Positions 17,781 to 27,064 of a DNA stretch of 64,000 nt are shown here, piece by piece. A program made the translations under genes and the position numbers. How positions within the stretch are numbered: the stretch's first letter is position 1; every line of letters starts with the position of its first letter. The notes under the pieces are model-generated. The model searched no databases. It was not told the origin of the DNA and worked only from the letters and a program-made list of their open reading frames with translations. Origin of the DNA: Membranihabitans marinus (GTDB taxonomy: Bacteria > Bacteroidota > Bacteroidia > Chitinophagales > Saprospiraceae); assembly GCF_019802045.1 (NCBI RefSeq), contig NZ_JAHVHU010000012.1:118402-182401 (forward strand), given 5' to 3'.

Positions 17781-19487
17781 ATGAATCCAAAAAGACGTCA
17801 TTTTTTAAAAAATTCGGCTGTTCTCAGTTCTGGTTTTATTCTGCCCACTGGTCTATTCAGATCTCGTTATCACAACGACATGGAATGGGATGTGGTCATA
17901 TATGGCGCCTCATCCGCAGGCGTAATAGCGGCTGTGGAAGCTGCCAACAGAGGAAGGTCGGTAATCATCGTGGAGCCTTCCAACCACATTGGAGGATTGA
18001 CATCCGGTGGCCTTGGCCAGACGGATATCGGCGTGGAAGGGGAAGGTGGGGCCATTGGTGGGCTTTCGTTCGATTTTTATAAGAAGATTCGTCAACATTA
18101 TACGAACGATCAATCCTGGAATCATCAAACCTGGGATGAATACATGAATCGCTCGACGCGCCTGACCGAGAACAGTCAGGGAATGTTTGGTTTTGAACCC
18201 AAGGTGGCTCGGCGAATTTATGAAGAGATGCTTCGAGCGTCCGGCATACAGGTGGTCTTGAAAGATCGGATCCGTCTGGATGGAAGGGGCGTGGAAAAGC
18301 GGGGTGGAAAAATTATGGCCATGTTGACCGAAAGTGGAAATGTGTACAGAGGTAAGGTGTTCCTGGATGCGACCTATGAAAGCGATTTGATGGCGATGGC
18401 GGGCGTGAGCTATACGGTGGGCCGTGAAGGAAACGACAAATATGATGAAAATCTGAATGGTGTTCAATCGAAAAGATCTCATAATCACGTGTTCAAGAGC
18501 AATGTGGATCCCTACATCAAGCCCGGACAAAGTCACAGCGGTGTTTTACCCGGCATCGATCCGACCGGACCGGGGGACGAATTCTCGGGAGACCACCGAG
18601 TGCAGGCGTATTGCTACCGGATGTGCCTTACCGACGTTCCGGAAAATCAAATCCCATTCGAAAAGCCGGAAGGGTACGATGAAATGAGGCACGAACTGCT
18701 GTTTCGTAACTTTGAAGCTGGCGATGACCGCTTCCCCTGGATCAATTCACCCATGCCAAATCGCAAGACGGATATCAACAACCGCTGGGCGGTGTCGACA
18801 AACAACATCGGCATGAATTATGAATACCCGGATGGTAATCACGAAACGCGGGAACGCATTTTGGAAGATCATAAGATTTACCAACAAGGTCATATGTGGT
18901 CGATGGCCAACCATCCGCGTGTGCCTGAAAAATTCAGAACAGAATACAGCAAATGGGGGCTGGCAGCCGATGAATATCCCGATCATGGGAACTGGACCCC
19001 GCAAATCTATGTCCGGGAAGCCCGTCGGATGATTGGCGAGTACGTCATGACGGAACACGACTGCCGAAGAAGCCGAATTGCTTCAGATTCCATTGGCCTC
19101 GGTTCCTACAACATGGATTCCCACAATGTTCAGAGATACATTACGCCAGAGGGCTTGGTGCAGAATGAAGGTAATCTGGAGTATTCACCGGGCGGACCCT
19201 ATGCTATTTCTTACCGTTCTCTGACCCCCCGGAAGCATGAGTGTACGAATCTATTGGTTTGTTGCAATGGCATTTCTGCCTCTCATATTGCGTTTGGATC
19301 GATCCGAATGGAGCCGGTATTTATGATACTGGGCCAATCTTCTGCTGTTGCGGCGGACATTGCATTGGATCAAAACAACATCGTTCAGGAGGTTCCTTAC
19401 AACAAGTTGAGAAAGGAGCTTTTGGAAGTCGGTCAGCGATTGGATGTGGATTTGGAGGAGTGGCCAAAGTCAGAGCTCAAAAAGTAA
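17781..19487 (+). CDS. Tat-exported FAD-dependent oxidoreductase (FAD_oxidored type)
   Basis: 568 residues starting MNPKRRHFLKNSAVLSSG, a twin-arginine signal (Arg5-Arg6) that fits export of a folded flavoprotein. The dinucleotide-binding segment VVIYGASSAGVIAAVEAANRGRSVIIVE covers about 38-65, followed by NHIGGLTSGGLGQTDIG, a hallmark of this flavoprotein group. The C-terminus has AFGSIRMEPVFMILGQSSAVAADIA, the second FAD contact. Members are common in Bacteroidota glycan loci, where their substrate is mostly unknown. It follows susD by 69 bases and has a paralogue at 20336-22069 that is a lipoprotein instead, so the two share a fold but use different export routes. Confidence 0.88.
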   Translation: MNPKRRHFLKNSAVLSSGFILPTGLFRSRYHNDMEWDVVIYGASSAGVIAAVEAANRGRSVIIVEPSNHIGGLTSGGLGQTDIGVEGEGGAIGGLSFDFYKKIRQHYTNDQSWNHQTWDEYMNRSTRLTENSQGMFGFEPKVARRIYEEMLRASGIQVVLKDRIRLDGRGVEKRGGKIMAMLTESGNVYRGKVFLDATYESDLMAMAGVSYTVGREGNDKYDENLNGVQSKRSHNHVFKSNVDPYIKPGQSHSGVLPGIDPTGPGDEFSGDHRVQAYCYRMCLTDVPENQIPFEKPEGYDEMRHELLFRNFEAGDDRFPWINSPMPNRKTDINNRWAVSTNNIGMNYEYPDGNHETRERILEDHKIYQQGHMWSMANHPRVPEKFRTEYSKWGLAADEYPDHGNWTPQIYVREARRMIGEYVMTEHDCRRSRIASDSIGLGSYNMDSHNVQRYITPEGLVQNEGNLEYSPGGPYAISYRSLTPRKHECTNLLVCCNGISASHIAFGSIRMEPVFMILGQSSAVAADIALDQNNIVQEVPYNKLRKELLEVGQRLDVDLEEWPKSELKK

Positions 19488-19679
19488 GACCTTCAAATAG
19501 TGTGTTTGCATCAAACAGAAAACGCCACATAAAGTACAAGTTAAAGTAGTATCAAAGCATATTGAAAGTTCACAACATATGACAAGCGTCCAGGCTAAGT
19601 AAATATAGGACGTGGTTAAGATTTTACCATAATAGGGTTGTCAAATTATCAAAACCATGTCAAAAACTTAGATGGTCAG

Positions 19680-19941
19680 GTTGAACACCTTCGGAGTTCA
19701 AAACACAAACATTCACTCCCCGAATGGCGCCTAGCGGCTTATTCGGGGTTATTCATCTTCAACACCGACGGTGTTGTTTTTCGAACACTGATCGATAGGA
19801 GCCCCAATGGATTGAGAATATCGGGAAATAGAGATCATCCCAGATCGGAACCCCTTATGGGGTTCAAAGTAAATAACCCCCGGCAAACATTGTGCAGCCG
19901 GGGGATAAAGTCCATACTTTTGAGAACCCCGTATGGGGTTC
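19680..19941. repeat. Tandem array of short hairpins (REP-like) in the 19488-20335 intergenic gap
   Basis: Within an 848-base gap lie at least six small inverted repeats in a row: TGAAC/GTTCA around TTCG (near 19681), CCCCGAAT/ATTCGGGG (19718-19748), CAACACC/GGTGTTG (19760-19776), GAACCCC/GGGGTTC with loop TTAT (19848-19865), CCCCCGGC/GCCGGGGG (19877-19904) and GAACCCC/GGGGTTC with loop GTAT (19924-19941). Two of them share the GAACCCC..ATGGGGTTC unit. The rest of the gap (19942-20335) shows nothing convincing; a short minus-strand reading frame of 82 codons near 19976-20224 has no recognised motif. Confidence 0.7.
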
Positions 19942-20335
19942 AAATAAGAGTTTAGAACGGAATAAACCAGGATATCTATTGAGAATGAATTTGTTTTACT
20001 AATTTGGTGACAAAATGGCCTTGTGGAAGCAGGTCTGATTTGTAAATGGTGTAACTGCAATGCCTAAGTTGTTGAATATGAATGGAATTGTTGAGGATTG
20101 CATTTTTTATAGAGAATTGTGTTAATTTATGTTCGGTAGTTTTCAAACCAATGATTTCAGCATGGACAGTGCGTCTCTCTAACAAGGTTGAGACAAGCTT
20201 CGAGGAGTTCGAAATGTGTGCCATCGACCACTGCTCTTTATTACTACCGAAGCTTGAGTGTATTATTTAAAAAATCATGGATTCTTATTGAGTTGGTGGA
20301 ATCCTTATTATTTTTGATGTTAACTCTAACGAAAT

Positions 20336-22069
20336 ATGATCATGAAACAATTTAGCCGTAGTTTAATTCACTTTACGGTCTTACTTATTGGGTGTTTGCT
20401 TTTAAGTTGTACGCGAACACTTCCTGACACCAGAGAGACAAGTGGTGATCATAAACCGCATTATTATATAAAATCTGACCGGGGAACATCCAAGATAATA
20501 GAATGTGATGTGGCAGTTTATGGTGGAACACCAGGGGGTGTCACAGCAGCCATTCAGGCTGCAAACCTTGGAAAAAAGGCGTTGCTGTTATCTTTTAATC
20601 AACACGTTGGTGGAATGACATCCGGCGGATTGACTGCGACAGACATTGGAAAGAGAGAAACAGTGGGTGGGTTGGCTTCGGAATTTTATGACCGGATCGG
20701 ACGCGTCAGGATGTATAGCCCGTCAGATGCGGAGAATTTGTATTTGGAAATGCTGGAAGAAGCCGGAGTAACCGTACTTTATGGGCGGTGTCTGGAGACT
20801 GTGGAAATGGAAGATGGTCAGTTGATTTCTATGACGATGGAAACAAACGAAACCATTCAGGCCAGAGTATTTGTGGACGCTACGTACGAAGGAGATTTAA
20901 TGGCCGCTGCGAACGTTTCCTACACGGTCGGACGAGAACCAGCCAGTGCCTATGGAGAACCTATGGGGGGGCAATGGCAAAAAGATTCTTGGGAGAATGT
21001 ATATCAATTCTGTGGATTGCCGATAAGCCCCTATGTGGATGCGGACAACCCGGATTCAGGCCTGCTTCCTGAAGTATCTTCAGATCCTTATGGAAAGGCC
21101 GGGGAAGGCGACTATAAGGTACAGGCGTATAATTTTCGCCATTATCTGACCACAGATGAGGATCGAATCCCTTTTCCCAAACCGGCAGGTTACGATCCTG
21201 ATCGATACGCTCTCCTTGCCCGATTTTTAAACTATGATGCACCCATTGAGTGGGTGTTTAATTATACCGTCGCCCCTATGACAGATGGACCCGTTCAATT
21301 GCGCTTAGGTGACAGTAACAATGCGGGAAGCTTTTCTACCGACTATGTCGGTGGAAATTATAAGTGGCCGGATGGAACCTATCAATCCGGATCATTTGAA
21401 GAATTACCACCACCTCGTCGTGGTCTTACCATGCCAATGTCAGAGTTGTATAAGATTCGGGAGGAAATTTTTCAGGACCATGTTAACTATCAGCAGGGAC
21501 TCATGTATTTTCTGGCTAATGATCCTCAGGTCCCGGAATTCATCAAGGATACCATGAATGCGTGGGGACTGGATCCGGACGAATTTCAAAACACCGGGCA
21601 TTGGCCGCATCAACTTTATATCCGGGAAGGACGTCGAATGGTTTCTGATTACGTAATGACACAAGCCAATTGCGAATCCAAAGAAATCGTTAGCGATGGA
21701 ATTGGACTCGCCTCCTATCCTATGGATTCTCATTTTTGTCAACGCGTCGTCATAAAAGAGGATGGTCGTGATGTGGTGCGGAATGAAGGCGGTTTTCAGC
21801 AAGGGTTTCCTGCCCCTTATCCGATCGCTTACCGTGCTATCGTACCTAAAAAGCAAGAGTGCCGAAACCTGTTGGTCCCTGTTGCGCTCTCTGCATCGCA
21901 TGTCGCGTTTGGATCCATCCGCATGGAACCTGTTTTTATGATTTTAGGGCAAAGTGCCGGCACTGCAGCTGTTATGGCGATTGACGAAGGGCTTGCCGTG
22001 CAGGATGTTAACTACGCCAAACTCAAAACCAAACTGCAAGAAGATGGAATGATCCTGGCAGTCGATTAG
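20336..22069 (+). CDS. FAD-dependent oxidoreductase, lipoprotein form
   Basis: 577 residues; a second ATG at 20342 is an equally good start. Lipobox LLLSC gives Cys25 as the lipid site, so this copy is membrane-anchored. The FAD-binding segment CDVAVYGGTPGGVTAAIQAANLGKKALLLS (about 57-86) is followed by HVGGMTSGGLTATDIGKR, and the C-terminal HVAFGSIRMEPVFMILGQSAGTAA matches the paralogue at 17781-19487 closely. Both keep GDYKVQAY/HRVQAY, PxGYD and REGRRMVSDYVMT/REARRMIGEYVMT. A duplication with change of export route is likely. It starts a set of secreted enzymes and is preceded by a hairpin-rich gap. Confidence 0.87.
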   Translation: MIMKQFSRSLIHFTVLLIGCLLLSCTRTLPDTRETSGDHKPHYYIKSDRGTSKIIECDVAVYGGTPGGVTAAIQAANLGKKALLLSFNQHVGGMTSGGLTATDIGKRETVGGLASEFYDRIGRVRMYSPSDAENLYLEMLEEAGVTVLYGRCLETVEMEDGQLISMTMETNETIQARVFVDATYEGDLMAAANVSYTVGREPASAYGEPMGGQWQKDSWENVYQFCGLPISPYVDADNPDSGLLPEVSSDPYGKAGEGDYKVQAYNFRHYLTTDEDRIPFPKPAGYDPDRYALLARFLNYDAPIEWVFNYTVAPMTDGPVQLRLGDSNNAGSFSTDYVGGNYKWPDGTYQSGSFEELPPPRRGLTMPMSELYKIREEIFQDHVNYQQGLMYFLANDPQVPEFIKDTMNAWGLDPDEFQNTGHWPHQLYIREGRRMVSDYVMTQANCESKEIVSDGIGLASYPMDSHFCQRVVIKEDGRDVVRNEGGFQQGFPAPYPIAYRAIVPKKQECRNLLVPVALSASHVAFGSIRMEPVFMILGQSAGTAAVMAIDEGLAVQDVNYAKLKTKLQEDGMILAVD

Positions 22070-22332
22070 ATGATGGGCGAATACCAGCCGACAAGACCCA
22101 GGCCAAAAAGTTATTATTCAATTTAGTCTTTGACATTGCAGGATACGAACTGGGAATCTGGTATGGATTTTTTGGTTATCTGATAGTTGCTCAGATAAAA
22201 AAACTTATATTTCCACCTCAATGATGATACCCAATGCATGGGGGGTCTTTTTTTGTAAGGTTGATGTATTCATGAAGAAAAGGAGGAATGAACCATCTGG
22301 TCTATTAATAAGTCAATATAAGCGATAAAACG

Positions 22333-23508
22333 ATGCTTCGAAAACTACCCTTATTACTTCTGTTTGTTTGCTGCTCTCAATGGAGTATGTCCCAGCAATA
22401 CGATCCGTCACTGGTGCCCGGAATTGTAGTGACCCACAGTCCGCAGTCCTCGGGTAAATACATCGGATCTCCAAGTATAGCCATTTTACCCAATGGACAC
22501 TACGTCGCTTCACACGATTTTTTCGGTCCCGAATCCAATGAACACGAAAGTGCGACTTCCCGCATATTTGTATCGAAAAACAAAGGACGGACCTGGACTC
22601 AGATCGCAGAGTTGCAGGATGCGTTCTGGTCTAAATTGTTTGTTCATCAGAATGACTTGTATTTTTTGGGTACCCATAAACACCATGGGAACACACTTTT
22701 ACGGAAGTCAACCGATAGCGGGAGGACCTGGACACAACCCACTGATCGCAAAAATGGTCTGTTGTTGGAAGGTGAATACCATTGCGCTCCTGGACCGGTT
22801 TTGATCCACGATGGACGCTTGTGGCGGGCTATGGAAAGTGCCATGGGCACTCCGAAAAGGTGGGGCAAACGCTACGGTAATTTTATGATGTCTGCGCCGG
22901 TTGAGGCGGATTTACTGGATGCGGGTAACTGGACGATCAGTAATACACTATATCGGGATACTTCGTATCTGAACGGAAACTTCAACGCCTGGATCGAAGG
23001 GAATGCGGTGGTAGACCGGGAGGGTCAATTGTGGAATATCTTGCGCGTGGATGACAAATCGACCATCGAGGAGAAAGCGGCTTTTGTCAGGATTTCAACC
23101 GATGGGAAAAAAGCCAGTTTTGATCCCCAAACCGGATTTAAACCCTTCCCGGGCGGAGCCAAGAAATTTACGATTCGTTACGATAAGTCATCTGACCGAT
23201 ATTGGATGATCGCGAATTACATTCCGGCGGATATTAAAAAGTATAATCCAACAATAAACCCGGCTACGGTGCGAAACACCCAGGCACTGATGTCCTCCAG
23301 GGATTTGGTGAACTGGGAGCTGGAACGGATCTTGCTCCATCATCGGGAGATGAAATACCACGGATTTCAATACATCGATTGGCAGTTTGATGGTCGGAAT
23401 ATTATCTACTTATCCCGAACCGCCTATGATGATGGGTTGGGCGGTGCACACAACAACCACGACGCCAATTTTTTGACATTCCATCGGATAAGAAATTTTA
23501 GAAAATGA
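22333..23508 (+). CDS. Secreted sialidase-like (BNR/Asp-box) beta-propeller protein
   Basis: 391 residues with a signal peptide ending near SMSQQ (residues 1-21). Asp-box motifs of the form S-x-D-x-G-x-T-W are present: SKNKGRTW (81-88) and a perfect STDSGRTW near 127-134. GSPSIAILPNGHYVASHD in the first blade is typical of the six-bladed sialidase fold. It may be an exo-sialidase or a related glycosidase; the catalytic Arg triad and Tyr/Glu pair cannot be assigned with confidence. It is 64 bases ahead of a sulfatase on the same strand, which fits joint action on a decorated glycan. Confidence 0.75.
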   Translation: MLRKLPLLLLFVCCSQWSMSQQYDPSLVPGIVVTHSPQSSGKYIGSPSIAILPNGHYVASHDFFGPESNEHESATSRIFVSKNKGRTWTQIAELQDAFWSKLFVHQNDLYFLGTHKHHGNTLLRKSTDSGRTWTQPTDRKNGLLLEGEYHCAPGPVLIHDGRLWRAMESAMGTPKRWGKRYGNFMMSAPVEADLLDAGNWTISNTLYRDTSYLNGNFNAWIEGNAVVDREGQLWNILRVDDKSTIEEKAAFVRISTDGKKASFDPQTGFKPFPGGAKKFTIRYDKSSDRYWMIANYIPADIKKYNPTINPATVRNTQALMSSRDLVNWELERILLHHREMKYHGFQYIDWQFDGRNIIYLSRTAYDDGLGGAHNNHDANFLTFHRIRNFRK

Positions 23509-23572
23509 TGAATTGGGACCCGATGTCCAACGCCTGGCCTGTAATGTGCGGACAACTTGAAATCCATAGGAC

Positions 23573-25036
23573 ATGAAGTGGTTGAATGTTCTTGTGGTGC
23601 TGGTATGCATATCGGCACATCCGATGCAGTCCGCCGGGCAGGGGATAATTGATCCGATGGGTACACGGGATCAGCCCAATATCGTGATTCTTATAGCAGA
23701 CGACTGGTCGTGGCCACATGCAAGTATTTCGCCGCACAGTGATCCTGTGGTACACACACCCAATTTTGATAAAATAGCCCAAAATGGGGTGCTTTTCACC
23801 AATGCCCATGTAGCTGCTCCCTCGTGCTCACCTTCCCGCGCCAGCATCTTAACAGGTCGGTACCCTCATGAGTTGGGGTCCGGCGCGAACCTGTATGGTT
23901 CTTTTCCCAAGGATCTCCAGGTTTATCCCGATATACTGGCAGCAACAGGATACCAGATAGGGTATACAGGAAAGGGGTGGGGACCCGGAAACTTTCAGAT
24001 CTCCGGGTGGCAACATAATCCTGCTGGTCCACAGTATGCCGATATCACTTCCTTTTTAGACGCTGTCCCAGAAGACGCATCCTTTTGTTTTTGGTATGGC
24101 AGCATCCGGCCCCATCGGCCTTATCAAGAAGGGGCTGGATTGACGGCCGGTCTGGATTCTGCGCTGGTAAAGGTTCCGCCTTACCTGCCGGATCTCCCGC
24201 AGGTGAAGATGGATATCCTGGATTACTACCACGCGGTCCACCAATTTGATCAGCAGGTCGGCGAAGTTTTGAAGGTTTTGGAACAAAAGGGCCGATTAGA
24301 GAACACCCTCCTTGTGGTAACCAGTGATAATGGCTGGCCATTTCCCCGGGGGAAAGCCACTCTATATGATGCCGGAACGCGCGTGCCTCTGGCCATCATG
24401 TGGAAAGGAAAAATTCAGAAGGACCAGGTGGTGGACGATCTGGTTAATCTGATCGATCTGGCACCAACATTTCTTGAAGCGGCCGGTGCGAAGATTCCAT
24501 CTGACCTGTCAGGTGCCAGTTTGTGGCCTGCGTTGAAAAACAGGCATGGGATAAAGGGCAGTGATACAATTTTCGTAGAGCGGGAACGGCATTCCATCAC
24601 CAGATCAGGTCAGAAGGGATACCCCATGCGGGCAGTGCGCACCCGTGATTTCTTGTATATTAAGAATTTTGAGAGCCATCGGTGGCCAGCGGGGAACCCG
24701 CAGCGGATGATCGAAGAAAAGCAATACAGAGGAGCAGATATCGACCGCTCTCCTACGAAGGATGTACTCGTGGAAAACCAGAAATCGTATCTGAAACAAG
24801 GCAGGAGTTATTTTTTATTTGATCAAATATTCAGCAAACGATCGGTGGAAGAGCTCTATGACTTAACCCATGATCCACATCAGTTGAATAATGTGATCAA
24901 TAATGAAAAATATCAAGAAAAGGCTCTAGTGTTTCGCACCGCTTTGGAACAATGGATGGAAGCATCCAATGATCCCAGGCTATTAAAGGAGAGCTCATTT
25001 GATGACTATAAATATTATGGTCGAATTCCGAAATGA
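23573..25036 (+). CDS. Secreted formylglycine-dependent sulfatase
   Basis: 487 residues, signal peptide 1-22. The N-terminal block QPNIVILIADDWSW supplies the metal-binding Asp43-Asp44. The sulfatase signature CSPSRASILTG begins at Cys85, which would be converted to formylglycine by an FGE or anSME enzyme. HTPNFDKIAQNGVLF and LLVVTSDNGWPFPRGKATLYDAGTRVPL are further family blocks, the latter holding Asp-Asn of the metal site. It hydrolyses sulfate esters from a carbohydrate. The subfamily cannot be fixed, but the short form and the GTRVP segment suggest S1. A strong terminator follows about 190 bases downstream. Confidence 0.94.
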   Translation: MKWLNVLVVLVCISAHPMQSAGQGIIDPMGTRDQPNIVILIADDWSWPHASISPHSDPVVHTPNFDKIAQNGVLFTNAHVAAPSCSPSRASILTGRYPHELGSGANLYGSFPKDLQVYPDILAATGYQIGYTGKGWGPGNFQISGWQHNPAGPQYADITSFLDAVPEDASFCFWYGSIRPHRPYQEGAGLTAGLDSALVKVPPYLPDLPQVKMDILDYYHAVHQFDQQVGEVLKVLEQKGRLENTLLVVTSDNGWPFPRGKATLYDAGTRVPLAIMWKGKIQKDQVVDDLVNLIDLAPTFLEAAGAKIPSDLSGASLWPALKNRHGIKGSDTIFVERERHSITRSGQKGYPMRAVRTRDFLYIKNFESHRWPAGNPQRMIEEKQYRGADIDRSPTKDVLVENQKSYLKQGRSYFLFDQIFSKRSVEELYDLTHDPHQLNNVINNEKYQEKALVFRTALEQWMEASNDPRLLKESSFDDYKYYGRIPK

Positions 25037-25225
25037 ATTTGGTGTACTGGTAGCATGTGCTGGTTGTGCTATAATAGGCAATCGATTTCGAGCGGCTTGC
25101 CGAAGATCAAAGATCTGGTGGAAAGGAACAGGCTGGACGCGTATTTTGAATTGCATAGCCCGCTTTATTCACCACGTCAATCTGTGATGGTGCATAATAT
25201 GCAGGTCATCAATTGCTTAAAATCC

Positions 25226-25258
25226 AAAATTGGGCATATTGCATAGCCCAATTTTTGT
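25226..25258 (+). terminator. Rho-independent-type terminator
   Basis: A perfect 10-base stem AAAATTGGGC / GCCCAATTTT (25226-25235 and 25246-25255) with a 10-base loop is followed by a T run. It lies between the sulfatase and the beta-helix gene and would end transcription from the sulfatase side. Confidence 0.65.
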
Positions 25259-25316
25259 TGACGTTTGACTTTTGATTCATACATTATCCTCGGGACAGAG
25301 CCCTCGGTTCTCTCAT

Positions 25317-25425
25317 AGAAAGTTCACTGAACTTTCTGTCTCAGCTCGGCTTTACCGAGATGAGACTATATTCGTTCATGTTACTAACTCCTTGAAATAG
25401 AATGCTATTCCGACGGAGTTAGATG
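25317..25425. repeat. Cluster of adjacent hairpins in the 25037-25509 gap
   Basis: Three inverted repeats follow each other: AGAAAGTTCA/TGAACTTTCT (25317-25337, one-base centre), a two-part stem GTCTCA..CTCGG / CCGAG..TGAGAC (25338-25366), and TAACTCC/GGAGTTA near 25386-25421 with an inner GAAT.AGC.ATTC. They look like folded intergenic repeats similar in style to those at 19.7 and 54.8 kb. Upstream of the cluster (25037-25225) no gene is recognised. Confidence 0.6.
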
Positions 25426-25509
25426 CCTTGCATCTGCATAAGTCAAAAGCCATGAATTTTGCGGGATAGATTATTTTTAAATGGTTCTTTCAGCTTAAAA
25501 AACAAAAAT

Positions 25510-26778
25510 GTGAAAAATTTATATTGGGTATCCTTGTTGTTGCTATTGAATGTTTTCTCCTGTACGAGGCGTATCGCACATCAAGTAGAGAACATCACTC
25601 CAAACCAGTTTAAGGGAAACGATACGGAACGAATCCAGGCGGCGGTGGATCAAGCTACAAAGTCGACCGGTCGGGTTGTGATCCCGGCCACCAATGGGAA
25701 TGGATCTGGATTGTGGTTGTTGGATAGCGCAATCTTGTTGCCCAGCAACGTTACAGTGATTCTGGAAAATTGCACTCTTCAAATGTCCGATCAATCCAGA
25801 GACAATATGTTCCGTAGCAACAATGTGGGATTCGGAATAGTCAATCCATCGTGGAATCACCACATCCGAATTATTGGCGTGGGTGACGCGACCTTAAAAG
25901 GAGCAGCTCGTCCCAGATCGACCGGCGATGGAGCTAAAAAGCTTAGTCTGACTCCCGCTAAGGATATTAAAAAGTCGGGGGACTACCACATTAGCTACGG
26001 TACCGATGCGGGCAAAGCAGGTGTGAAACAATCTGGAGACTGGCGAAATATAATGATCCTGATGGCTTATGTGGATGGTTTTACTCTTAAGAATGTCACG
26101 ATAGAAGAAACGCATGCATGGGCCGTGAGCCACGAAAGAGTGTGGAATGCGGAGCTTTCCAATATTAGAATAAATAATCCCGAAACCAGTGTGATCGGTG
26201 GCCAGGAGCAGGTGATACGAAATAGGGATGGTATTAATCTCCGACACGGATGTAAAAATTTTCGGATCGATAATATTTCGGGAGTAACCGGTGATGATTT
26301 TGTGGCCTTGTCGACCCTTGGAACGCATGCGGATGATCCAGAAGGGGGCACCTTTAATTCGACCATGGTTACTTCGAGAAGATGGCATGGGCCGGAAGAT
26401 GACACGGAGCAGGTGTACATCACCAACATCGTCTGTGAAAGTGCGACCCGTGCAGTAGCCATCCGGGCGAATGATGAAGCCAGTACCCACCATGTATTTG
26501 TGGATGGGGTGATTTTTCATGGTGGCTACAATACCCTGTTGGTTGGAGGCCGGGGCTATGGAAGAGACTCGCAGCCAGGAAAAATCAATAATATCTATGC
26601 CATGAATATTAATGGCGATGGTCAATCACTGATCCTGATAGAGGAAGCCATCGCGAATTGTAGCTTTATCAATGGCGTGTTTCGTGGGGATGGAGACCAG
26701 ATCATTCGATATGGTATAGAAGAAAGCCATACCCGAAATATCATGACGCAAAATTTGACGCGAGTGTATCAGGAGTAA
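25510..26778 (+). CDS. Lipoprotein with right-handed beta-helix, GH28/pectate-lyase-like
   Basis: The start is taken as GTG at 25510, which puts a lipoprotein signal (KNLYWVSLLLLLNVFSC, Cys18) at the N-terminus; the frame extends upstream only from a TTG. 422 residues. NDTERIQAAVDQATKSTGRVVIPA is the usual opening of the pectate-lyase superfamily coil. NRDGINL (238-244) and GDDFVALS (261-268) occupy the places of the NTDG and GDD catalytic aspartates in polygalacturonases, though the later GHG and RIK motifs are not evident. It probably cleaves an acidic or sulfated polysaccharide at the cell surface. A separate 287-base gap follows. Confidence 0.78.
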   Translation: MKNLYWVSLLLLLNVFSCTRRIAHQVENITPNQFKGNDTERIQAAVDQATKSTGRVVIPATNGNGSGLWLLDSAILLPSNVTVILENCTLQMSDQSRDNMFRSNNVGFGIVNPSWNHHIRIIGVGDATLKGAARPRSTGDGAKKLSLTPAKDIKKSGDYHISYGTDAGKAGVKQSGDWRNIMILMAYVDGFTLKNVTIEETHAWAVSHERVWNAELSNIRINNPETSVIGGQEQVIRNRDGINLRHGCKNFRIDNISGVTGDDFVALSTLGTHADDPEGGTFNSTMVTSRRWHGPEDDTEQVYITNIVCESATRAVAIRANDEASTHHVFVDGVIFHGGYNTLLVGGRGYGRDSQPGKINNIYAMNINGDGQSLILIEEAIANCSFINGVFRGDGDQIIRYGIEESHTRNIMTQNLTRVYQE

Positions 26779-27064
26779 CTGAATAGCCTTTTATGCGCAG
26801 ACATCGGATCAATGACCAATTGTTTAGTAGTGCGGAAGGTGGGTTCTCCGTCGAGAAATTAAAGATAAAAACGCACCTACTATATAATTTAAGTTGAAAA
26901 TCCGATATATTGTACCATATCGTGTTTTCCCAAGTTCTGATCAACCAGGGTCAGCGACTGAACTTTTCGGGAGGTGCATGAAAAAGACGATCATGGCGGT
27001 AGGTATGTTATGCGGTATCCGTTGGTACAGGCTCTGTCTTCAGAAGATTAAAACCTAAAATACT

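Noticed and set aside
19976..20224. 82-codon minus-strand frame in the hairpin-rich gap
   Set aside because: No recognisable motif, no ribosome site and no neighbour context; kept only as a note in the gap entry.
22201..22260. Terminator after the second FAD oxidoreductase (ACCC..GGGT then T run)
   Set aside because: The stem is only about four pairs with a bulge; too weak to list.
25037..25246. Small plus-strand frames right after the sulfatase
   Set aside because: They end in the terminator hairpin and have no motif; probably read-through of non-coding DNA.
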